Assembly: GCF_026230175.1 (NCBI RefSeq)
Contig: NZ_CP104208.1
Coordinates: forward strand, 2,790,001-2,854,000
Direction of reading: 5' to 3'
Length of the DNA stretch: 64,000 bases
From: Desulfovibrio mangrovi
GTDB taxonomy: Bacteria > Desulfobacterota > Desulfovibrionia > Desulfovibrionales > Desulfovibrionaceae
In this document: positions 1 to 9,225 of the stretch, in pieces
Numbering within the stretch: the stretch's first letter is position 1
Layout: each line of letters opens with the position of its first letter
Position numbers and translations under genes: made by a program
Notes under the pieces: generated by a model
Seen by the model: the letters and a program-made list of their open reading frames with translations, nothing else
The model's database searches: none
Told to the model about the DNA's origin: nothing

Positions 1-13
1 ACCTCCTAAGCGT

Positions 14-41
14 GCAGCCCGGTTCGAAAGAACCGGGCTGC
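14..41. terminator. Hairpin terminator of a gene lying before the window
   Basis: Two perfectly paired 12-base arms (14-25 and 30-41) close on a GAAA loop, followed by a short T-rich stretch. It probably ends a plus-strand transcript from outside the window. The T tract is weak, so its efficiency is uncertain. Confidence 0.55.
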
Positions 42-70
42 TGCGTTTGGAAGAACCGAAATGTACAAAG

Positions 71-102
71 AAAAGCGTCCCGCCCTGTTCAGGGCGGGAC
101 GC
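71..102 (-). terminator. Terminator of the coiled-coil protein gene
   Basis: Perfect 12-base arms at 75-86 and 91-102. On the minus strand the hairpin is followed by a T run (71-74 on the plus strand is AAAA). It lies just downstream of the minus-strand gene ending at 131, as expected for a rho-independent terminator. Confidence 0.75.
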
Positions 103-130
103 AGTATAGACTGTGTATCGCAGCAGAGTG

Positions 131-619
131 CTAGGTAAGCGAATTGCCGAAGCCCTGCGCACGGGTACCGCCGCCAAGGGAAAGGCCCTGTGACTTGAGC
201 AGCTCTTCCTGCGCCTTCTGCAACTGGGTCTGCAGCTGCATCAGCTCACTCTGTTTCATCTGAAGCTGCTTGGCCTTTTCTTCGTCTGACAGGGTCATAT
301 CATTCTGAAGCTCCTTGATTTCTTCCTGAAGCTTCTGAATCTGCTTCTTGATGCGCTCGATCATCTGTTCCTGAGATGTCTTGCCGGATTCCTCGGAACC
401 GCCTGCCCCCGTAGCCCCTCCGGGCTTCATGGAAGCCGCAAGACTGCGCCCTTCTTCGGATATCTTCACATTGTCGCCCGCAGCACCCTGCTGCACACCG
501 TCTTCACGTGCAGGTACACGATCTGCTGCGGCAGTGCGCGCGGCCTGCTCCGGATCATCAACGCGCATGGCGCTGCCCATCTGGCTATACTGTTTGAACA
601 TGGAACCGCTGATTTGCAT
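131..619 (-). CDS. FlxA-like coiled-coil protein of unknown function
   Basis: This 162-residue protein has no signal peptide or membrane segment. The first 75 residues are low in complexity and rich in Ala, Gly and Ser. Residues about 78-145 form a strongly charged, Gln/Glu/Lys/Leu-rich heptad region typical of a long coiled coil, and the tail is Gly-rich. Composition and layout resemble the small FlxA-like family, whose function is poorly defined. The ATG at 619 is preceded by a GGGGGG-type ribosome site. It is transcribed alone and has its own terminator. The coiled coil is visible directly; the family label is an inference. Confidence 0.7.
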   Translation of the reverse strand: MQISGSMFKQYSQMGSAMRVDDPEQAARTAAADRVPAREDGVQQGAAGDNVKISEEGRSLAASMKPGGATGAGGSEESGKTSQEQMIERIKKQIQKLQEEIKELQNDMTLSDEEKAKQLQMKQSELMQLQTQLQKAQEELLKSQGLSLGGGTRAQGFGNSLT

Positions 620-775
620 ATGCCCCCCTTTGATGAAGGTATACCGCTTTATCGGTAATGCTTAAGTCAGCTTTAGGTGAGCATACACTTCTTAACAATT
701 TACACGGTGACGTTGACAGGTAGACAACCTGCCCGTACCTTCTGCCCACTACCAAGCCCAATCAAGGAGACGCGC

Positions 776-949
776 ATGGCCAAGGAAATGCCTAACTTTC
801 TTGTTCGAGGAATACTCATAGGCGGTGCCATGGGCGCCTTTGCCAATCTGGCGGGACTGATGGACAATCTGCCGCGGGCCGTTGCCCTCGGCATGGTTGC
901 AGGCTTCTTTGCGGGCATCACGCTGGCCCGCAGACACAAGAACAAGTAG
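776..949 (+). CDS. Small membrane protein, 57 residues
   Basis: The ATG at 776 follows an AAGGAGA ribosome site by six bases, which favours it over the longer in-frame start at 677. The product is MAKEMPNF-initiated, with two short hydrophobic stretches (about residues 9-26 and 33-48) and a basic C-terminus ending RRHKNK. This suggests a two-pass inner-membrane protein with a hairpin topology. It sits alone between the coiled-coil gene and the flavoprotein gene and has its own terminator. No family is recognised. Confidence 0.6.
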   Translation: MAKEMPNFLVRGILIGGAMGAFANLAGLMDNLPRAVALGMVAGFFAGITLARRHKNK

Positions 950-972
950 CTCCCGCACCGGTTACACAAAAC

Positions 973-1011
973 AAAACCGCAGCCTGCGCATATGCAGACT
1001 GCGGTTTTTCT
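973..1011 (+). terminator. Terminator after the small membrane protein gene
   Basis: Arms at 973-982 and 999-1008 (AAAACCGCAG / CTGCGGTTTT) with a short inner stem, ending in a T run. It may act in both directions, since the minus-strand gene ending at 1053 is also nearby. Confidence 0.75.
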
Positions 1012-1052
1012 GTTTTCAGGCAGGCTCATGGCGGGCCCGCACCTGAAAGGTA

Positions 1053-1640
1053 CTATTCCGTAGGGGCTCCAGCAATGGCCTTCATCAGCCACGCCATGGT
1101 TTCGCCAAGGTTCTGCATGTTGCGCATGCCTTCCTCGTCGTCGGTGACCTGTCCGGGGGTCAGGCCGTAGCCCATGTTCCAATAGGTGGAACCGGGAATG
1201 ATCATCTGACTGATCTGAAAGAAATGGTTGATGGTATCAAACACGTGGGTCGCTCCGCCTCGGCGCACGGCCACGACACCTGCGCCCACCTTTCTGCGAA
1301 GCTCGGCCCCGTTGCTCAGTGTCACGTAGCCCGCACGGTCGATCAGGGCCTTCATCTCAGCGGTCACGTCTGTGAAGTAGGTCGGTGAGCCGAGAATGAT
1401 GCCATCTGCCTCACGCATTTTTTCCACATACTCGTTCAGCGCATCATTCTTGATGGCACACTTGCCGTCCTTGCGCTCCCGGCACTTCATGCAGGCAGTG
1501 CACCCACGCAGCGGCTTGCCGCCGATCCGGATCAATTCCGTCTCAATGCCCGCCGCTTCCAGCGGCACAAATACTCTGCGGATAAGGTGTTCTGTATTGC
1601 CGCCCTTGCGGGGGCTCCCGTTGAATGCAACAACTTTCAT
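1053..1640 (-). CDS. NADPH-dependent FMN reductase / iron-sulfur flavoprotein family
   Basis: A 195-residue flavodoxin-fold protein. It opens with a beta strand and the phosphate-binding loop FNGSPRKGGNT (residues about 6-16) and has the second flavin loop LGSPTYFTDV (about 84-93). A Cys cluster CTACMKC at about 47-53 is followed by another Cys near 62, as in iron-sulfur flavoproteins and related multimeric FMN reductases. It probably reduces a small molecule or passes electrons using FMN. The start follows GGAGGA with good spacing. It diverges from the nhaC-type gene across about 200 bases. The substrate cannot be told from sequence. Confidence 0.8.
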   Translation of the reverse strand: MKVVAFNGSPRKGGNTEHLIRRVFVPLEAAGIETELIRIGGKPLRGCTACMKCRERKDGKCAIKNDALNEYVEKMREADGIILGSPTYFTDVTAEMKALIDRAGYVTLSNGAELRRKVGAGVVAVRRGGATHVFDTINHFFQISQMIIPGSTYWNMGYGLTPGQVTDDEEGMRNMQNLGETMAWLMKAIAGAPTE

Positions 1641-1844
1641 CTGATTCCTCCGAATGTGTTATTCATACGACCATGGTATTCCATGCCACGCACAAACGCA
1701 CAAGTACCCACTTTTTTGTCGCGTAGGCACGGAATGCATACCAGGTTACCGGGAGCATTCTGACAGGTTGCAAAAAAAACGTATTTCCAATAGGAACCAC
1801 TGCGGCACCAATCAAAAAAACGCAGTGCCAAGGGAGTTTTCATC

Positions 1845-3554
1845 ATGAAATCGCGTTGTTGGGCAATTATCTTCGCCGTTATGGCGGTCCTGTGCACAAC
1901 CATTCCCGCATTTGCGGCGGATTCCAGCCTGGGTCCCGCCAATGCGGCACGTTTCGGATTCTGGACCCTGATTCCGCCGCTGGTGGCCATTACGCTGGCC
2001 TTCATGACACGTAACGTCGTTCTTTCCCTGTTCCTCGGCGTCTTCTCCGGTGCCCTGCTGCTGGAAACCAAGGGATTCAACCTCTATGACGGTGTGATCG
2101 ACTCGTTCCTGCGCGTCTCCAGAGAAGTGCTCGGTTCGCTGGCCGACCCGTGGAACGCCGGTATCGTCCTGCAGTGTCTTGCCATTGGCGGGCTCATCGC
2201 CATCGTTTCCAAGATGGGCGGTGCACGTGCCATTGCCGAGGCCCTTGCACGCAAGGCCAAGACCCCGCGCAGCTCGCAGTTCGTGACCTGGCTTATGGGC
2301 ATTTTCATCTTCTTCGACGACTATGCGAACTCGCTGACCATCGGCCCCATCATGCGCCCTGTTACCGACCGCATGCGCGTTTCCCGTGAAAAGCTGGCCT
2401 TCATCATCGACGCCACTGCCGCCCCCATTGCAGGCATTGCGCTCATCTCCACCTGGGTTGCCTATGAAGTGGGCCTGATCAAGGACGGCTTCTCCGCCAT
2501 CGGCCTTGAAGCCAACGCCTATACCTCCTTTGTGGAAACCATTCCGTACCGATTCTACAACATCTTCATCCTGCTCTTCGTGCTCGCCTGCATCATGTTC
2601 ATGCGCGAGTTCGGCCCCATGCTCAAAGCTGAACGCCGTGCCCGCAAGGAAGGCAAGGTGCTGGATGACAACGCCAAGCCCATGGTCGCGGATGAAGCAA
2701 CCGACCTTGAACCCGAGGCGCATGTTGTTCCCAGCGTGTGGAACGCAATCATCCCCATCGGCACGCTGATTGCCGCCGCGTTCCTCGGTTTCTACTTCAA
2801 CGGCTACCGCGCCATCTTCGGTGGTGACGACACCGTGCTGCAGGCGCTGGTGACCGACAGCCCCCTGAGCTTTACCGCCATCCGTGAATGCTTCGGCGCA
2901 TCCGACGCTTCCGTGGTTCTCTTCCAGGCTGCCCTCATCGCCGGCATCGTCGGCATGGCCATGGGCGTGCTCAAGCGCATCTTCACCGTGGAGCAGGCCA
3001 TCGGCACGTGGGTACAGGGCGTAAAGTCCCTGAACATCACTGCCGTCATTCTGCTGCTGGCGTGGTCCCTCTCCGGCATGATCAAGGAACTGGGCACCGC
3101 CGCATGGCTGGTAAGCGTGCTCTCCGACTCCATGCCCGCATACCTGCTGCCTTCCATCATCTTCATCATGGGCTCCATCATCTCCTTTGCAACGGGCACG
3201 TCCTACGGCACCATGGGCATTCTCATGCCGCTGGCCATTCCGTTGGCATGGGCCATTGCTCCGGAGCATGACTACCTCATCCTGAACATCGGTGCGGTGC
3301 TGACCGGAGCCATCTTCGGCGACCACTGTTCTCCCATATCGGATACGACCATTCTCTCGTCCATGGGTGCGGCGAGCGACCATATCGACCACACCCGCAC
3401 GCAGCTTCCGTATGCCGTTGTGATCGCCGCAGTTGCAGTGCTGTGCGGCTACCTTCCCGCCGGTCTCGGCCTGCCCGTTGCGCTCACCCTGCCTCTGGGT
3501 TGCGCAGCCGTCATCGGCCTGACTCTGGTCGTGGGCAAACGGGTGGAAGACTAA
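1845..3554 (+). CDS. NhaC-family Na+/H+ antiporter
   Basis: A 569-residue integral membrane protein with about a dozen hydrophobic segments. It begins with a signal-peptide-like segment (about 1-25, ending AFAA). Conserved features include the polar intramembrane stretch FFDDYANSLTIGPIMRPVTD near residue 165 and a second one, GAIFGDHCSPISDTTILSSMGA, near 490. Both are characteristic of NhaC-type transporters, which exchange sodium for protons or move organic substrates on an ion gradient. The ATG follows GGGAG by eight bases. It is monocistronic with a clear terminator. The exact substrate is not decidable, since the family includes antiporters and amino-acid or organic-acid carriers. Confidence 0.85.
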   Translation: MKSRCWAIIFAVMAVLCTTIPAFAADSSLGPANAARFGFWTLIPPLVAITLAFMTRNVVLSLFLGVFSGALLLETKGFNLYDGVIDSFLRVSREVLGSLADPWNAGIVLQCLAIGGLIAIVSKMGGARAIAEALARKAKTPRSSQFVTWLMGIFIFFDDYANSLTIGPIMRPVTDRMRVSREKLAFIIDATAAPIAGIALISTWVAYEVGLIKDGFSAIGLEANAYTSFVETIPYRFYNIFILLFVLACIMFMREFGPMLKAERRARKEGKVLDDNAKPMVADEATDLEPEAHVVPSVWNAIIPIGTLIAAAFLGFYFNGYRAIFGGDDTVLQALVTDSPLSFTAIRECFGASDASVVLFQAALIAGIVGMAMGVLKRIFTVEQAIGTWVQGVKSLNITAVILLLAWSLSGMIKELGTAAWLVSVLSDSMPAYLLPSIIFIMGSIISFATGTSYGTMGILMPLAIPLAWAIAPEHDYLILNIGAVLTGAIFGDHCSPISDTTILSSMGAASDHIDHTRTQLPYAVVIAAVAVLCGYLPAGLGLPVALTLPLGCAAVIGLTLVVGKRVED

Positions 3555-3586
3555 CAGTCCCCCCTTTTCTGCAGAAAACATTCACG

Positions 3587-3616
3587 GGCCGCAGTCTTCC
3601 GACTGCGGCCTTTTTT
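3587..3616 (+). terminator. Terminator of the NhaC-type gene
   Basis: Perfect 10-base arms (3587-3596 and 3601-3610) with a TTCC loop, followed directly by six T residues. Strong rho-independent terminator. Confidence 0.9.
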
Positions 3617-3736
3617 CTTTATCCATCCGGCATTATAATCATTTCATGCCCGTTTCAGTATGATCAATAATGCATTGGGTCTTTTGACGATGCGTGGCAT
3701 ACTTGCGCGCACGCCATCATCACTCTCGGGGATTCT

Positions 3737-5671
3737 ATGCACTCTCGTACCTGCGCCATATTAACCGGCCTTCCGGCCCTGCTGCCGTCTTCGGCATTCT
3801 CCGCCGTTGCCGACAGCACCGCCGTTTCAAGCCCGCCTGCAATCTCTTCAACGCTCCTGACCGGCATCATCATCCTGTGGGTTGTCTCCGTCCTGTTCGC
3901 ATGGCGCCATGGCAGAAAACACGCCACGCCACAAAACGAACCTGAAGCTGCCCCCTCTGCTGAAGCCCTCATCACCCTGCGTGATGAGCTTGAAGCGAAG
4001 GACAAGGCGTGCCTCAAGGCATCGCTGGAAGCACAGGAACTCAGGTCTCTGATCGACCTTGCACAGGTGGCCATTTTCCGCTCCTCGCTGGATGGATCCC
4101 GTTTCCTGTTCATCAACAAATCCTGTGCGCAGCTGCTCGGATATGACTCCGCCGAAAATCTGACCAGCACCACAACGCCCATCACCCTGCATGCCGACCC
4201 GGCCATACGTGACGCCATGATGGACGTGCTGGACAAGCATGGGCGCGTGGACAATCTTGAACTGGAGTTCGTGGATAAAAGAGGAAACATCCATCAGGCC
4301 CTTGTCACTGCCACCTTGCACAAAGAGGAGGGCTACATCCAGGGCGCGGTCATGGATATAAGCGAAAGCAAGGAAGCAGAACGACTGCTGCGCAACAGCC
4401 ATACCTTTTTACAGACCCTGCTCAACGCCTTGCCCACCGCGGTGTTTTTCAAGGATGCAGAAGCCCGCTACCAGCTGTTGAACAAAGCCTTTGAAGAACT
4501 GCTCGGACAGAAAGCCGAAGACCTGCTCGGCAAGAGCGTCTTTGACATAGCGCCCCGTCATCTGGCGGAGAAGTATCACGAAATGGACAAGACCCTGCTT
4601 GAGTCAAGGGGCCCCGCCATTCAGCAGTACGAATACCAGGTGCAGGGTGACGGAGGCTTACGGGATGTCATCTTCAACAAGGAATCCATGTTCGACGAGA
4701 ACGGCAATCTGCTCGGTCTGGTAGGTGTCATTTTCGACATCACCGACCGGAAACGCATCGAGAACTCGCTGCGCCGCGCCGAAGAACGGTACCGCGCCCT
4801 GTACATGAACGCGGCGGAAGGAATTTTCACCGCCACCGCCGATGGACGTTTTGTGGGAGTGAACCCTGCCATGTCGCAGATGTTCGGCTACGATTCCCCT
4901 GCCAATATGACCTATAAGGTCACCGACATGGGAACGCAGGTTTTTGCCGACCCGCAACAGCTTGAAATCCTCAAGAAGCGGCTTGTCGGTGAAAAGGTGG
5001 TCAACAGGTTTGAGGCGCAGGTTATCCGGCGTGACGGCCAACAATTCTGGGTTGCCATCAGCTCCCGAGGCATTTTCGGATTAGGAGACCGTCTGGAACG
5101 CTTTGAAGGGTTGGTCATGGACATCACGGCGCAGAAACGCTCCGAGGAAGAACTGGCCATGATGGTGGTAACAGACCCGCTTACCTCCATAGCAAACCGC
5201 ATAGGCATGGGCCAGCAGCTGGAAACCATGCTGCGGCAGGCGGAGCGATCGGACTGCCAGATAGGCCTGCTGTTTATCGATCTGGACGGATTCAAGCCCA
5301 TTAATGACAGCTTCGGGCACCAGACAGGCGACTTTCTGCTGCAACAGGTTGCGAAACGGTTGTCACAACGCCTTCGCGGCTCAGACGTTGCCGCCCGCGT
5401 TGGCGGCGACGAATTTGCCGTGCTGCTCTGGGACGTGGCGGGCCCCGCTGCGGTGGAGCGTTTGAGCCGCGAACTGCTTGCCACCCTGCTCGATCCGTAT
5501 GACTGCAAGGTAACGGTCTGTACCATCGGGGCAAGTATCGGCGGAAGCATCTATCCTCACCACGGCAGAACGGCCAACGAACTGCTCAGTGCGGCAGACA
5601 GCGCCATGTATGAGGCCAAACGCGAGGGCAGCCAGTTCAGCTTTGCCCCCCTGCCAGCCACGAAAGAATAA
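3737..5671 (+). CDS. Membrane-anchored triple-PAS diguanylate cyclase
   Basis: A 644-residue protein with one membrane segment near residues 38-57, then three PAS domains (roughly 100-215, 220-345 and 350-470) and a C-terminal GGDEF domain (about 475-640). The active-site motif GGDEF is at 556-560 and is intact. An RxxD inhibitory-site motif (RGSD) lies exactly five residues upstream, so product feedback inhibition by c-di-GMP is expected. There is no EAL domain. It should make c-di-GMP from GTP in response to signals read by the PAS domains. The start has a GGGGA ribosome site. It is monocistronic, between two terminators. Confidence 0.93.
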   Translation: MHSRTCAILTGLPALLPSSAFSAVADSTAVSSPPAISSTLLTGIIILWVVSVLFAWRHGRKHATPQNEPEAAPSAEALITLRDELEAKDKACLKASLEAQELRSLIDLAQVAIFRSSLDGSRFLFINKSCAQLLGYDSAENLTSTTTPITLHADPAIRDAMMDVLDKHGRVDNLELEFVDKRGNIHQALVTATLHKEEGYIQGAVMDISESKEAERLLRNSHTFLQTLLNALPTAVFFKDAEARYQLLNKAFEELLGQKAEDLLGKSVFDIAPRHLAEKYHEMDKTLLESRGPAIQQYEYQVQGDGGLRDVIFNKESMFDENGNLLGLVGVIFDITDRKRIENSLRRAEERYRALYMNAAEGIFTATADGRFVGVNPAMSQMFGYDSPANMTYKVTDMGTQVFADPQQLEILKKRLVGEKVVNRFEAQVIRRDGQQFWVAISSRGIFGLGDRLERFEGLVMDITAQKRSEEELAMMVVTDPLTSIANRIGMGQQLETMLRQAERSDCQIGLLFIDLDGFKPINDSFGHQTGDFLLQQVAKRLSQRLRGSDVAARVGGDEFAVLLWDVAGPAAVERLSRELLATLLDPYDCKVTVCTIGASIGGSIYPHHGRTANELLSAADSAMYEAKREGSQFSFAPLPATKE

Positions 5672-5698
5672 CAGGCTCAGGCTATTATCCATAAACAA

Positions 5699-5728
5699 GG
5701 GCCGACGGGTAAACCCCGTCGGCCCTTT
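5699..5728. terminator. Terminator between the cyclase gene and trpS
   Basis: An 11-base GC-rich inverted repeat (about 5699-5709 and 5715-5725) followed by TTT on the plus strand. It lies between two convergent genes, so it may serve both. Confidence 0.75.
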
Positions 5729-5757
5729 GCATTCTCAAACAACAGAAAGAACTGCGG

Positions 5758-6750
5758 CTAAAAATCAAAATGGAAATGCTTGCGAACACCTTCCATGGTT
5801 GCAGCAGCCTCTGCGCGTGCACGTTCGGTGCCGTGCTTGATGATATCCCACACCATGTCGGGGCGGGCTTCCAGTTCGCGACGGCGTTCCTGAATAGGGG
5901 CAAGGAAACGCTCCATGGATGCCAGCAGGATCTTCTTGCAGTCCACGCAGCCGAGGGTGGCGGTGGTACAGCCCTGACAGATTTCCGCCTGCGTGGCCTC
6001 ATCGGTCATGAGAACATGGTAGGGGAAAAGGTTGCACACCTTGGGATCGCCGGCATCAGTCTTGCGCAGGCGGTTCTGGTCGGTGAGCATACCGCGAACC
6101 TTCGGAATGATGTCTTCCATGGATTCGCGCAGATAGATGGAGTTGTTGTAACTCTTGGACATCTTGCGACCGTCCAGACCGGGCAGCTTGGCTTCCGGCG
6201 TCAGACGGGCCTGCGGCTCGGGGAAGAACTCGGTGCTGTACAGGTAGTTGAAACGGCGCGCGATTTCGCGGGTCATTTCAACGTGCGGCAGCTGGTCCTG
6301 ACCAACCGGCACCCACTGGGGACGGTACATGAGAATATCGGTCGCCATGAGCACGGGGTAGCCGAGGAACCCGTAGTTGCCGAGATCCTTGTTGGTGATC
6401 TGGTCACGCTGCTCCTTGTAGGTGGGGCAACGTTCCAGCCAACCGAGAGGCGTAATCATGCCGAAGAGCAAGTTCAGTTCGGCGTGTTCCTTGACGAGAG
6501 ACTGCTGGAAAATGACGCACTCTTCAGGATTGAGGCCGGATGCCACCCAGTCCTTCACCAGTTCGGGAACAAATTCCTTGATGCGGGCGGGATCGGCGTA
6601 ATCGCTGGTCAGGGCATGCCAGTCGGCCACGAAGAAGAAGCAATCCATCTCCTTCTGCATTTCCACCCAGTTCTTGATAACGCCGAAATAGTGGCCGAGG
6701 TGCAGGGGGCCCGTGGGCCTCATGCCGGAAACCGTGCGATGTCTAGTCAT
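5758..6750 (-). CDS. trpS: Tryptophanyl-tRNA synthetase
   Basis: This class I synthetase charges tRNA-Trp. The 330-residue product has the HIGH-type signature PTGPLHLGH near residue 12-20 and the KMSKS signature GRKMSKSYNN in the C-terminal half, and its length is normal for bacterial TrpRS. I place the start at the ATG at 6750 because a TCCTCC complement (GGAGGA) lies six bases upstream and the protein then begins just before the HIGH region. A longer in-frame extension to 6840 overlaps the upstream protease gene and looks non-coding. It is the second gene of a two-gene unit with the M50 protease. Confidence 0.96.
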   Translation of the reverse strand: MTRHRTVSGMRPTGPLHLGHYFGVIKNWVEMQKEMDCFFFVADWHALTSDYADPARIKEFVPELVKDWVASGLNPEECVIFQQSLVKEHAELNLLFGMITPLGWLERCPTYKEQRDQITNKDLGNYGFLGYPVLMATDILMYRPQWVPVGQDQLPHVEMTREIARRFNYLYSTEFFPEPQARLTPEAKLPGLDGRKMSKSYNNSIYLRESMEDIIPKVRGMLTDQNRLRKTDAGDPKVCNLFPYHVLMTDEATQAEICQGCTTATLGCVDCKKILLASMERFLAPIQERRRELEARPDMVWDIIKHGTERARAEAAATMEGVRKHFHFDF

Positions 6751-6778
6751 CAAAGTCCTCCAGAAAGAAATGTCGGCG

Positions 6779-7441
6779 TCAGCGGATGCCGATGAGAGCG
6801 GATATGAGATCTGCGGAACCGTCCACAAGGGGCCAGACAACCTTGCCCAGCAAGCCGGAAGCCAGCAGAATCATGACGACGATAAGTCCGTAGCGTTCGA
6901 TTTGCAGATACTTGTACGCCACGCGGGGCGGCATGAAACCGGCTGCAATCTTGCTGCCGTCCAGCGGCGGGATGGGCATGAGATTGAACCAGCAGAGCGT
7001 CAGGTTGATCCACACGCCCGTAGCGCACATGGCCATCAGGAACTCTTCCACACCGCCGGGGAGCGCCATGCCGGAACCGGCAAGGCGGTAGCCCATGCCA
7101 AAAAGGATGGCCAGCAGGAAGTTGGCTGCGGGTCCGGCTACGGACACAAGCATCATGCCCTTGCGCGGATTCCTGAAATAGCGGGCGTTCACCGGCACGG
7201 GTCTGGCCCAGCCGATGACAAAGGGGCTGGTCAGCGCCGTAAGAATGAACACCATGGTCCCCATGGGATCAATATGCGGCAGCGGGTTCAAGGTAAGACG
7301 GCCCTGACTCTTTGCCGTGGGATCGCCATGTTTCCAGGCGACCCAGCCGTGGGCCACTTCATGGCAGACCATGCCCAAGAGCATGGGAACCAGTGCGACG
7401 GATATCTTCCTGACGCTGAGTGCGAGATCGAAATCGAACAT
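6779..7441 (-). CDS. M50 (site-2-protease family) membrane metallopeptidase
   Basis: A 220-residue membrane protein with the zinc motif HEVAHG near residue 27 and the second conserved motif PIPPLDGSKI (an NPxPxLDG variant) near 175, with several transmembrane segments between. This is the compact SpoIVFB/rhomboid-sized class of M50 peptidase that cleaves substrates within the membrane. The start is uncertain. The ATG at 7441 gives a protein beginning just before the first membrane region; a TTG at 7495 is an in-frame alternative and neither has a strong ribosome site. It lies 28 bases upstream of trpS and is probably co-transcribed with it. The substrate is unknown. Confidence 0.88.
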   Translation of the reverse strand: MFDFDLALSVRKISVALVPMLLGMVCHEVAHGWVAWKHGDPTAKSQGRLTLNPLPHIDPMGTMVFILTALTSPFVIGWARPVPVNARYFRNPRKGMMLVSVAGPAANFLLAILFGMGYRLAGSGMALPGGVEEFLMAMCATGVWINLTLCWFNLMPIPPLDGSKIAAGFMPPRVAYKYLQIERYGLIVVMILLASGLLGKVVWPLVDGSADLISALIGIR

Positions 7442-7638
7442 GCTTGCGGCTACCACGAAGACACGGGCAGGGCAAGAAAAAGCCTTCGACGTCAACAGAT
7501 CGCAAGCCCCCTCAGGGACTGCCGCTGTTTCAACCGGTCATTGCTCAGGGGACACGCCGAACTACGCAACGACGAGGCAGCAGCCCCCCGGCCAGGGCAT
7601 CTTGACCTTTATGGAGCCTACGACTATCTGACTGTATC

Positions 7639-8151
7639 ATGAAGCACAAAACCCTACCCCCCATACAGATCGACGAGAAAAACCGGAGAATCCTGACAAT
7701 TCTTCAGGAGAATGCCCGCACTTCCAACGCTGAAATCGCCCGCCGTCTCGGCATGACCACCTCCGCGGTCTTTGAGCGCATCCGCAAGATGGAAGAACGC
7801 GGCATCATCCGCGGTTATTCCGTGCAGGTGGAACCCGCAGCACTGGGCCTGCCCCTTTCGGCCTTTGTGAGCGTGAAGATCACCCCGCACAGGCTGGCCC
7901 CGGAGGTCGGTCAGGCCATCGCTGCCATCGAAGGGGTTGAGGAAGCCTACCACATGACCGGCGAGGAATGCTTTATTGCCCGCATCCGATGCAGCGATAC
8001 GGACTCGCTGGAACGCATTCTGATGCAAATCAATGACATTGAACCGGTGTTTGCCACACGCACGCTGATCATTCTGCGCAGTGCCAAGGAAATTTCCGGC
8101 GCCCTGCTCTCCTCAGTAGTGGGTGAACTGGCACCGGACGAAGGCATTTAA
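7639..8151 (+). CDS. Lrp/AsnC-family transcriptional regulator
   Basis: A 170-residue protein with an N-terminal winged helix-turn-helix (residues about 12-60, including NAEIARRLGMTTSAVFERI) and a C-terminal RAM-type ligand-binding domain (about 70-150). Lrp/AsnC proteins form dimers to octamers and control amino-acid metabolism genes in response to amino acids. The intact HTH and linear layout argue against the related siroheme decarboxylases AhbA/AhbB. It diverges from the M50/trpS unit, so those genes or itself are possible targets. No strong ribosome site precedes the ATG. Confidence 0.9.
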   Translation: MKHKTLPPIQIDEKNRRILTILQENARTSNAEIARRLGMTTSAVFERIRKMEERGIIRGYSVQVEPAALGLPLSAFVSVKITPHRLAPEVGQAIAAIEGVEEAYHMTGEECFIARIRCSDTDSLERILMQINDIEPVFATRTLIILRSAKEISGALLSSVVGELAPDEGI

Positions 8152-8176
8152 TTACATTCCGGATAATAAATGAGCC

Positions 8177-8210
8177 GAAGCCCCCGCCAGAAAATTCTGA
8201 CGGGGGCTTC
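8177..8210. terminator. Bidirectional terminator between the Lrp gene and the M23 peptidase gene
   Basis: Perfect 10-base arms GAAGCCCCCG / CGGGGGCTTC (8177-8186 and 8201-8210) with a further CAG/CTG inner stem. It lies between two convergent genes. Confidence 0.7.
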
Positions 8211-8234
8211 AACATGCCTAGGAAGAAAAATATC

Positions 8235-9140
8235 TTAGTTGAGGATGTAGCGCATGGGGTTCACACACACCCCGCTCACCCGTACTTCATAATGCAGGTG
8301 GGGACCGGTTGAACGGCCGGAGTTCCCCATGTAACCGATCAACTCGCCCCGGGTAACGGTCTGTCCGGCCTTGACCACAAAGCGCTGCATATGGGCAAAT
8401 CTGGTATCAATGCCGTCGCCATGGCTGATGACCACGGAATTGCCGTAGCCGCCGTCCACACCGGCAAAGGAAACCGTGCCCTTGGCTGCGGAGTAGATCG
8501 GGGTGCCCTTGCGGTTGGTAATGTCGATACCTTTGTGGAATTCACGACGACCGGTAAAGGGAGACCGGCGCATCCCGAAGGGAGAGGATACCCATCCCTC
8601 GGTAGGCCAGATGGAGGGCGTGGAAGCAAGCAGTTCGCGGTTCTCGCGGAAGCGCTGCATCAGTTCCTGCTGCTGCACTTCCTCCAGCCGCACTTCCGTA
8701 TTCAGCTGATTGAGGAAACTGTGCATCTTGCGGGCCAGCAGCTCCTGACGATGGATGGGAAGATAGCTTTCCGAAAAATCCTTGGAACGGGAGCCGCCCA
8801 TGGCGGAAGCCGTGTCGCCCTGATCCTTGTCCAGATTGATCATGACGCGCAGCTTGGAGTCGAACTGCTGAATGCGTTGCAGGTCGCTCTGCACGTTCTT
8901 CAGCTTGTTGGCCATGCTGAGAATCTGGTTGTTCTGTTCCTCGACAGTCTTCTCGGCGGCGACGAATTCCTGCTTGAGCTTCTGATAGCTGGAATAATAT
9001 TGCCAGAAAACAACATTTCCTGCGGCAAAGGTAAGGAAGATGCCCAGCATCGCCACACATAGCCAGCCACGCAAGAACAGCTTCTTGCAATGGCCTTCTT
9101 TTTCTTTAAATATTACTATGTGATACTTGCTGAACAGCAT
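8235..9140 (-). CDS. M23 (LytM) family murein peptidase, membrane-anchored
   Basis: A 301-residue protein with one membrane segment (about 24-46), a periplasmic coiled coil (about 50-95) and a C-terminal LytM domain (about 195-300). The zinc ligands are visible: HKGIDI (HxxxD) near residue 203 and HLHYEV (HxH) near 283. M23 enzymes cut peptide cross-links in peptidoglycan, or activate amidases when degenerate. Here the catalytic residues are intact, so it is probably an active endopeptidase acting in the periplasm, with the coiled coil mediating assembly. The start codon choice is only moderately supported. Confidence 0.9.
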   Translation of the reverse strand: MLFSKYHIVIFKEKEGHCKKLFLRGWLCVAMLGIFLTFAAGNVVFWQYYSSYQKLKQEFVAAEKTVEEQNNQILSMANKLKNVQSDLQRIQQFDSKLRVMINLDKDQGDTASAMGGSRSKDFSESYLPIHRQELLARKMHSFLNQLNTEVRLEEVQQQELMQRFRENRELLASTPSIWPTEGWVSSPFGMRRSPFTGRREFHKGIDITNRKGTPIYSAAKGTVSFAGVDGGYGNSVVISHGDGIDTRFAHMQRFVVKAGQTVTRGELIGYMGNSGRSTGPHLHYEVRVSGVCVNPMRYILN

Positions 9141-9225
9141 TTTTCCGCGTCGCTTTTCACCAGAATTCTATCAGGAAATACAACACACTATATCAAGGGC
9201 AATCCTCAAGCAATTCTCCGCCTCT

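Noticed and set aside
7639-8151. AhbA/AhbB-type siroheme decarboxylase
   Set aside because: An intact helix-turn-helix and standard Lrp layout, with no linked partner subunit or haem-pathway genes.
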